DNA of 9,130 nt from an uncultured Lachnospiraceae bacterium (GTDB lineage: Bacteria; Bacillota; Clostridia; Lachnospirales; Lachnospiraceae), in assembly GCA_947651335.1 (NCBI GenBank), contig CANSYV010000039.1, positions 1-9,130 on the forward strand. The letters run 5' to 3'. Below, in pieces: positions 5,778 through 9,130 of this stretch. Made by a program: the position numbers and the translations under genes. Each line of letters starts with the position of its first letter. The first letter of the stretch is position 1. The notes under the pieces are model-generated. The model had not been told where the DNA came from and did not search any database. It saw only the letters and a program-made list of their open reading frames with translations.

Positions 5778-8420
5778 CTACTTCGCCTCATACCAATTGC
5801 TGCCCTGATGCATGTCCACTTCCAGAGCCACATCCAGGCAGGCAGCACTTTTCATCTCTTCCTCCAAAATCCGGGAAACCGTCTCCACTTCCTCCAGACG
5901 GGTTTCCACCAGCAGTTCATCGTGAACCTGTAAAATCAGGCGGGAAGCCAGTCCCTCTTTTGCCAGACGCTGGCGCACCCGGTTCATGGCAATCTTGATA
6001 ATATCTGCCGCTGAACCCTGAATGGGGGAATTCATGGCAATCCGCTCTCCGAATCCCCTCTGCGCAAAATTGCTGGACTTCAGTTCCGGTATGGGTCTGC
6101 GCCTGCCCAGCATGGTTGACACATAGCCCTGGGATTTTCCCTGGGCAACCAGCCCGTCCAGAAAGCCTTTGATCTGAGGATACGCTTTAAAATAGGAAGC
6201 AATATAATCCGACGCCTCTTTCCTGCTGATGCTTAAGTCCTGGCTCAGGCCAAAAGAGCTGATCCCATAGACTATCCCGAAATTCACCGCTTTGGCGTTG
6301 CGCCGCTGTAAGTCCGTGACTTCTTCAAAGGGAATATGGAACACCTGGGATGCGGTGATCCTGTGGATATCCTGTGCTTCCCGGTACGCCTGAATCAGTT
6401 TCTCATCCCCGGACATATGGGCCAGAACCCTCAGCTCTATCTGGGAATAGTCCGCGTCCAAAAAAACACAGCCCTCCTTGGGCACAAAGACCTTGCGGAT
6501 CAGCCTTCCCAGCTCCATGCGGATAGGGATATTCTGGAGATTGGGCTCTGTACTGCTGATACGGCCGGTTGCAGTGATGGTCTGGTTAAAATGAGAATGA
6601 ATGCGTCCAGTATCATCCACAAAATTCAACAGGCCGTCCGCATAGGTGGATTTCAGCTTGGCAAGCTGGCGGTATTCCAGCACATCCCGTACAATCTGAT
6701 GGTCACAGGCCAGCTTATCCAGCACGTCCGCGGCGGTGGAATAGCCGGTCTTCGTCTTCTTCCCACCAGGGAGCCCCATCTTTTGAAACAAAATCACACC
6801 CAGCTGTTTCGGGGAGTTTATGTTAAATTCTTCTCCTGCCTGCTGCCAGATGAGTTCTTCCAATTCCCTGATTCTTCCTGACAGCTGCTGTCCATATGCC
6901 GCCAGGGCCTCTGCTTCCACCTGGATTCCTTCCCGCTCCATTTCATATAGAGTGGCTGTCAGCGGCATCTCAATCTCCCAGAACACCTGCTCCATCCCCG
7001 TATCTTTTAGAGCCTTTTCCAGAGGTTCTCTGGCGTGCAGAGCCATATAGGCCATATAGCACCCCATCTGCATCAGCTGCCCAGGGCACTGTTCAGCTGC
7101 CTGCCTGTCGGTAAGTTTCCCCAGCAGTTCTTCCCTGGAGGGCACAAACAGTCCCAGATACTCTTTTCCAATGTCTTCATAGGTATAATGGGTCTTCAGC
7201 GGATTCAGCAGATACGCCGCCACCCCCGCGTCAAAAGTCCCCGGCTTTTCCAGAGACGGCACATAATGAAGAAGGTGTTTCACATCCATGGCAGACACCT
7301 GAACCTTTTGGGTGAGAATATCCACCTGGGACAGCAGAAAATCCTCTGTCTCAGAAATCTCGGCAGGAATATACACTGCCTGGTCTTTCCATGCCAGAGT
7401 GAGGGCTGCAATCTTCCCGGAATCCCCGAAAATCCACAGCCCGGCTTCCCCCTGCTCCTGCGCCTGGACGAAACAGCCCATGGCTTCCTCCTCACTTTGG
7501 CAGCATACGAACGCCTTTTCTACGGAATGTTCCTGGGTTTCCTGCGCGTCCTGTGAAAACTTGCTGAGAAGATTTTTAAAATCCAGTTTTCGGAACATTT
7601 GATACGCTTCTGGAGTATAGAGACTGCCCTTTTTCGCCTTTTCATAAGAAAAATCATCAAGAGGCGCCTGCACGTTGATGGTGGCCAGCTCCTTGCTCAT
7701 CTGAGCCAGGCCGTAATGGTCCCGCAGGGACTCCCTTGCCTTCTTGGGCATTACCTGTTCCAGATTGGCGTAGGCATTCTCAATGGTTCCAAACTGAACG
7801 ATTAATTTTGTGGCTGTCTTCTCTCCCACTCCCGGAATTTCCGGAATATTATCAGAAGAATCCCCCATGAGAGCTTTCAGTTCTATAATCTGGGGCGGTG
7901 TCACCTGGTATTTTTCCTTCACCTGTTCTGCCAGATAATCCTCCACTGTAGTATTTCCCCGGCTGGTCTTGGGAATGCGGATTTTTATACGGTCTGTGGC
8001 CAGCTGCAGAAGATCCCGGTCGCCGGACAGTATGGTCACCTCCATGCCACGCTCCTGGCTTTTCCTGGCCAGAGTCCCCAAAATATCATCCGCCTCATAC
8101 CCCTCCAGAGTCACCACATGGATTCCCATGGACGCCAGAACCTCCTTCAGAACCGGGACCTGCTGGCGCAGTTCTTCCGGCATGGGCTTACGGTTTCCCT
8201 TATACTGTGCATACTGCTTGTGCCGGAAGGTGGGGGCTGGAAGGTCGAACACCACGGTCAGATACTGAGGGTCTTCTTCTTCCAGAATCTTCAGTATAAT
8301 ATTTAAAAATCCATAAATCCCATTGGTGTGCAGGCCTTCCGAATTTGTCAGATCCGGAAGGCCGTAAAAAGCGCGGTAAATAATGCTGTGTCCATCAATC
8401 AATAATATTTTCTCGTCCAT
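5778..8420 (-). CDS. polA: DNA polymerase I
   Basis: An 880-residue repair and Okazaki-fragment polymerase. Residues 1 to about 290 are the 5'-3' (flap) exonuclease: LLIDGHSIIYRAFYG (Asp9), VVFDLPAPTFR (Asp59), GYEADDILG (Asp111/112), LSGDRDLLQL (Asp134/136), MGDSSDN (Asp187/190), and the helix-hairpin-helix GVGEKTATKLI. Residues about 305-480 are the proofreading-domain relic. The DxE metal site is absent (LWIFGDSGKIAALTLAW), as in Bacillus-type Pol I, so no 3'-5' exonuclease is expected. The polymerase follows with motif A DADYSQIELR (catalytic Asp657), O-helix RRNAKAVNFGIVYG (Lys710, Phe714, Tyr718) and motif C QVHDELLVE (Asp834, Glu835). Phe714 is the residue type that discriminates against dideoxynucleotides. 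The start at 8420 follows a GAGGAG. coaE follows after 2 nt; the zinc-finger protein gene precedes it by 25 nt. Confidence 0.99.
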   Translation of the reverse strand: MDEKILLIDGHSIIYRAFYGLPDLTNSEGLHTNGIYGFLNIILKILEEEDPQYLTVVFDLPAPTFRHKQYAQYKGNRKPMPEELRQQVPVLKEVLASMGIHVVTLEGYEADDILGTLARKSQERGMEVTILSGDRDLLQLATDRIKIRIPKTSRGNTTVEDYLAEQVKEKYQVTPPQIIELKALMGDSSDNIPEIPGVGEKTATKLIVQFGTIENAYANLEQVMPKKARESLRDHYGLAQMSKELATINVQAPLDDFSYEKAKKGSLYTPEAYQMFRKLDFKNLLSKFSQDAQETQEHSVEKAFVCCQSEEEAMGCFVQAQEQGEAGLWIFGDSGKIAALTLAWKDQAVYIPAEISETEDFLLSQVDILTQKVQVSAMDVKHLLHYVPSLEKPGTFDAGVAAYLLNPLKTHYTYEDIGKEYLGLFVPSREELLGKLTDRQAAEQCPGQLMQMGCYMAYMALHAREPLEKALKDTGMEQVFWEIEMPLTATLYEMEREGIQVEAEALAAYGQQLSGRIRELEELIWQQAGEEFNINSPKQLGVILFQKMGLPGGKKTKTGYSTAADVLDKLACDHQIVRDVLEYRQLAKLKSTYADGLLNFVDDTGRIHSHFNQTITATGRISSTEPNLQNIPIRMELGRLIRKVFVPKEGCVFLDADYSQIELRVLAHMSGDEKLIQAYREAQDIHRITASQVFHIPFEEVTDLQRRNAKAVNFGIVYGISSFGLSQDLSISRKEASDYIASYFKAYPQIKGFLDGLVAQGKSQGYVSTMLGRRRPIPELKSSNFAQRGFGERIAMNSPIQGSAADIIKIAMNRVRQRLAKEGLASRLILQVHDELLVETRLEEVETVSRILEEEMKSAACLDVALEVDMHQGSNWYEAK

Positions 8421-8445
8421 AATCTCCTCATAATCAGTTGGCTAA

Positions 8446-8766
8446 TTAGTTAATTAACAGAAACAGGATAACCAGAAACAAAAGAATACATGTGGCCAGG
8501 AGGATAAAACGCTTGAGTTTTTCATATTTGATAAAACGCTCCTGCTGTTTTAAATCTTCCACCAGCACATGATTCATATTAAAAGAAGGAGGATTCTCCC
8601 CATTTTCCAGATGTTCCATGGCAAAATATACCGTATAATAGGTCTGCAGTTCATCATAACAGGAGGAACAGACTTTCACATGGGCAATAAAATCTTCCAG
8701 TTCTTTTAACTCCATCTTACCGTTTATATAGTCTGTCACCAGACTTTCCGCTTTTTTGCAATCCAT
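8446..8766 (-). CDS. Small zf-HC2 (anti-sigma ZAS-like) membrane protein
   Basis: A 106-residue protein. The N-terminal cytoplasmic part has Cys3, His29, Cys33 and Cys36 (HVKVCSSC), the H-x3-C-x2-C motif of zinc-binding anti-sigma factors. The Cys3-to-His29 distance equals that of the redox-sensing RsrA ligands as I recall them (Cys11/His37/Cys41/Cys44). A charged linker leads to one C-terminal transmembrane helix (about 86-105, FILLATCILLFLVILFLLI) with almost nothing beyond it, so the protein should be anchored with its finger in the cytoplasm. No ECF sigma gene is beside it; it lies 25 nt before polA and 54 nt after the kinase-like gene. The Shine-Dalgarno AGGAGG (8780-8785) is 13 nt from the ATG, unusually far, which may lower translation. 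It could be an anti-sigma factor or a zinc/thiol sensor; the partner is unknown. Confidence 0.85.
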   Translation of the reverse strand: MDCKKAESLVTDYINGKMELKELEDFIAHVKVCSSCYDELQTYYTVYFAMEHLENGENPPSFNMNHVLVEDLKQQERFIKYEKLKRFILLATCILLFLVILFLLIN

Positions 8767-8779
8767 AAGGACTTTCTGC

Positions 8780-8785
8780 CCTCCT
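8780..8785 (-). promoter_or_regulatory. Distant Shine-Dalgarno of the zf-HC2 gene
   Basis: A perfect AGGAGG on the minus strand is separated from the ATG at 8766 by 13 nt (normal is about 5-9). No in-frame ATG, GTG or TTG lies between, so the start cannot simply be moved upstream to improve the spacing. Expression may be weak. Confidence 0.5.
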
Positions 8786-8820
8786 GCTTTATCGTAGATT
8801 TTCTCTTTCTAGAGCGTGTC

Positions 8821-9130
8821 TTATTCCCCATCCCTGACCAGTCTCAGGATAATATCTTCACAGGTTTCAATCCCAAGGGATGAGGTGCTCAGACAGACAT
8901 CATAATAATCGGCAAAGCCGAACTCTGTATTCGTATAATAAAAGCAGTATTTTTTCCTGGCCTTATCAATGAGTCTGATCTTGTCACCCACTTTTGATTC
9001 CGGCGTGTCAGTCATTTTCCTTCTCATGCGCTGCAGACGCCAGTGGAAATCCGCATGGAGAAATACATGAAGCCCATTGTCGAATTCTTTCAGGACAGTA
9101 TTGGCATTTCTGCCCACAATGACACATTTT
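8821..9130 (-). CDS. Cytidylate-kinase-like family protein (partial, N-terminus outside)
   Basis: The C-terminal part of a protein whose beginning lies beyond the right edge. The visible frame runs from the edge through Lys-Cys-Val-Ile-Val-Gly-Arg-Asn-Ala to a TAA at 8823-8821, about 103 residues. CVIVGRNANTVL and LHVFLHADFHWRLQRMRRKM match the middle of the cytidylate-kinase-like family (about 200 residues, P-loop near the N-terminus), with the basic lid Arg-rich segment and a late YYDVCLSTSSLGIETCEDIIL region typical of it. These proteins look like nucleoside monophosphate kinases, but their substrates are mostly untested. The GTG at 9117, which could be taken as a start, falls inside the conserved VIVGR motif and is an internal valine. 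It lies 54 nt upstream of the zf-HC2 gene on the same strand with no terminator between, so it may be the head of the same transcript. Confidence 0.85.
   Translation of the reverse strand, partial: KCVIVGRNANTVLKEFDNGLHVFLHADFHWRLQRMRRKMTDTPESKVGDKIRLIDKARKKYCFYYTNTEFGFADYYDVCLSTSSLGIETCEDIILRLVRDGE

Noticed and set aside
9115..9117. GTG as the start codon of the kinase-like gene.
   Set aside because: The frame continues to the window edge and the GTG is the valine in the conserved CVIVGR motif, so the gene is truncated by the edge.
1..9130. Defence island, prophage, insertion sequence, CRISPR array or biosynthetic cluster.
   Set aside because: All nine genes are recognisable housekeeping or conserved families, and I found no transposase, repeat array, integrase or toxin-antitoxin pair on either strand.

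Overview
The window looks like chromosomal DNA from a low-to-mid-GC Firmicute. The most likely source is the Lachnospiraceae / Clostridium cluster XIVa group. This is inferred from the protein style (Gram-positive Pol I without proofreading residues, TmcAL, the UPF0237/UPF0210 pair, a WalJ-type hydrolase), the purine-rich Shine-Dalgarno sites and the balanced base composition. It is a dense housekeeping region with nine protein genes (one cut by the right edge). I see no rRNA, tRNA, CRISPR array, insertion sequence or phage gene.

Layout from left to right. Positions 1-203 lie downstream of pta and hold no recognisable gene. They contain a 12-bp-arm hairpin bracketed by nested direct repeats, and a strong ribosome-binding site in front of a 5-codon ORF. 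Next is pta (phosphate acetyltransferase, minus strand, 204-1202), then a 178-bp divergent intergenic region with two back-to-back promoters whose -35 boxes touch, then tmcAL (tRNA-Met cytidine acetate ligase, plus strand, 1381-2622). tmcAL converges on, and overlaps by 11 bp, a long run of minus-strand genes. In transcription order these are a cytidylate-kinase-like gene (partial, right edge), a small zinc-finger anti-sigma-like membrane protein, polA, coaE, a WalJ/YycJ-type metallo-hydrolase, an ACT-domain UPF0237 protein and a UPF0210 (DUF711) protein.

How the genes fit together. Pta interconverts acetyl-CoA and acetyl phosphate, the step before acetate. TmcAL consumes acetate and ATP to acetylate the wobble cytidine of elongator tRNA-Met. 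The pair therefore links acetate metabolism with decoding, and the two share one promoter region. polA-coaE-walJ are packed tightly (2-nt gap, then a 38-nt overlap) and look like one translationally linked unit with a DNA replication/repair flavour. The ACT/UPF0210 pair is a widespread conserved two-gene unit of unknown function; here it sits behind its own 126-bp leader containing a perfect 11-bp dyad. The points most worth following are non-coding: the divergent promoter pair, the ACT leader dyad, and the repeat-flanked hairpin next to an abortive-looking start after pta. One protein point also stands out: the small ZAS-type protein in front of polA. I found no clear-cut new multi-gene system.
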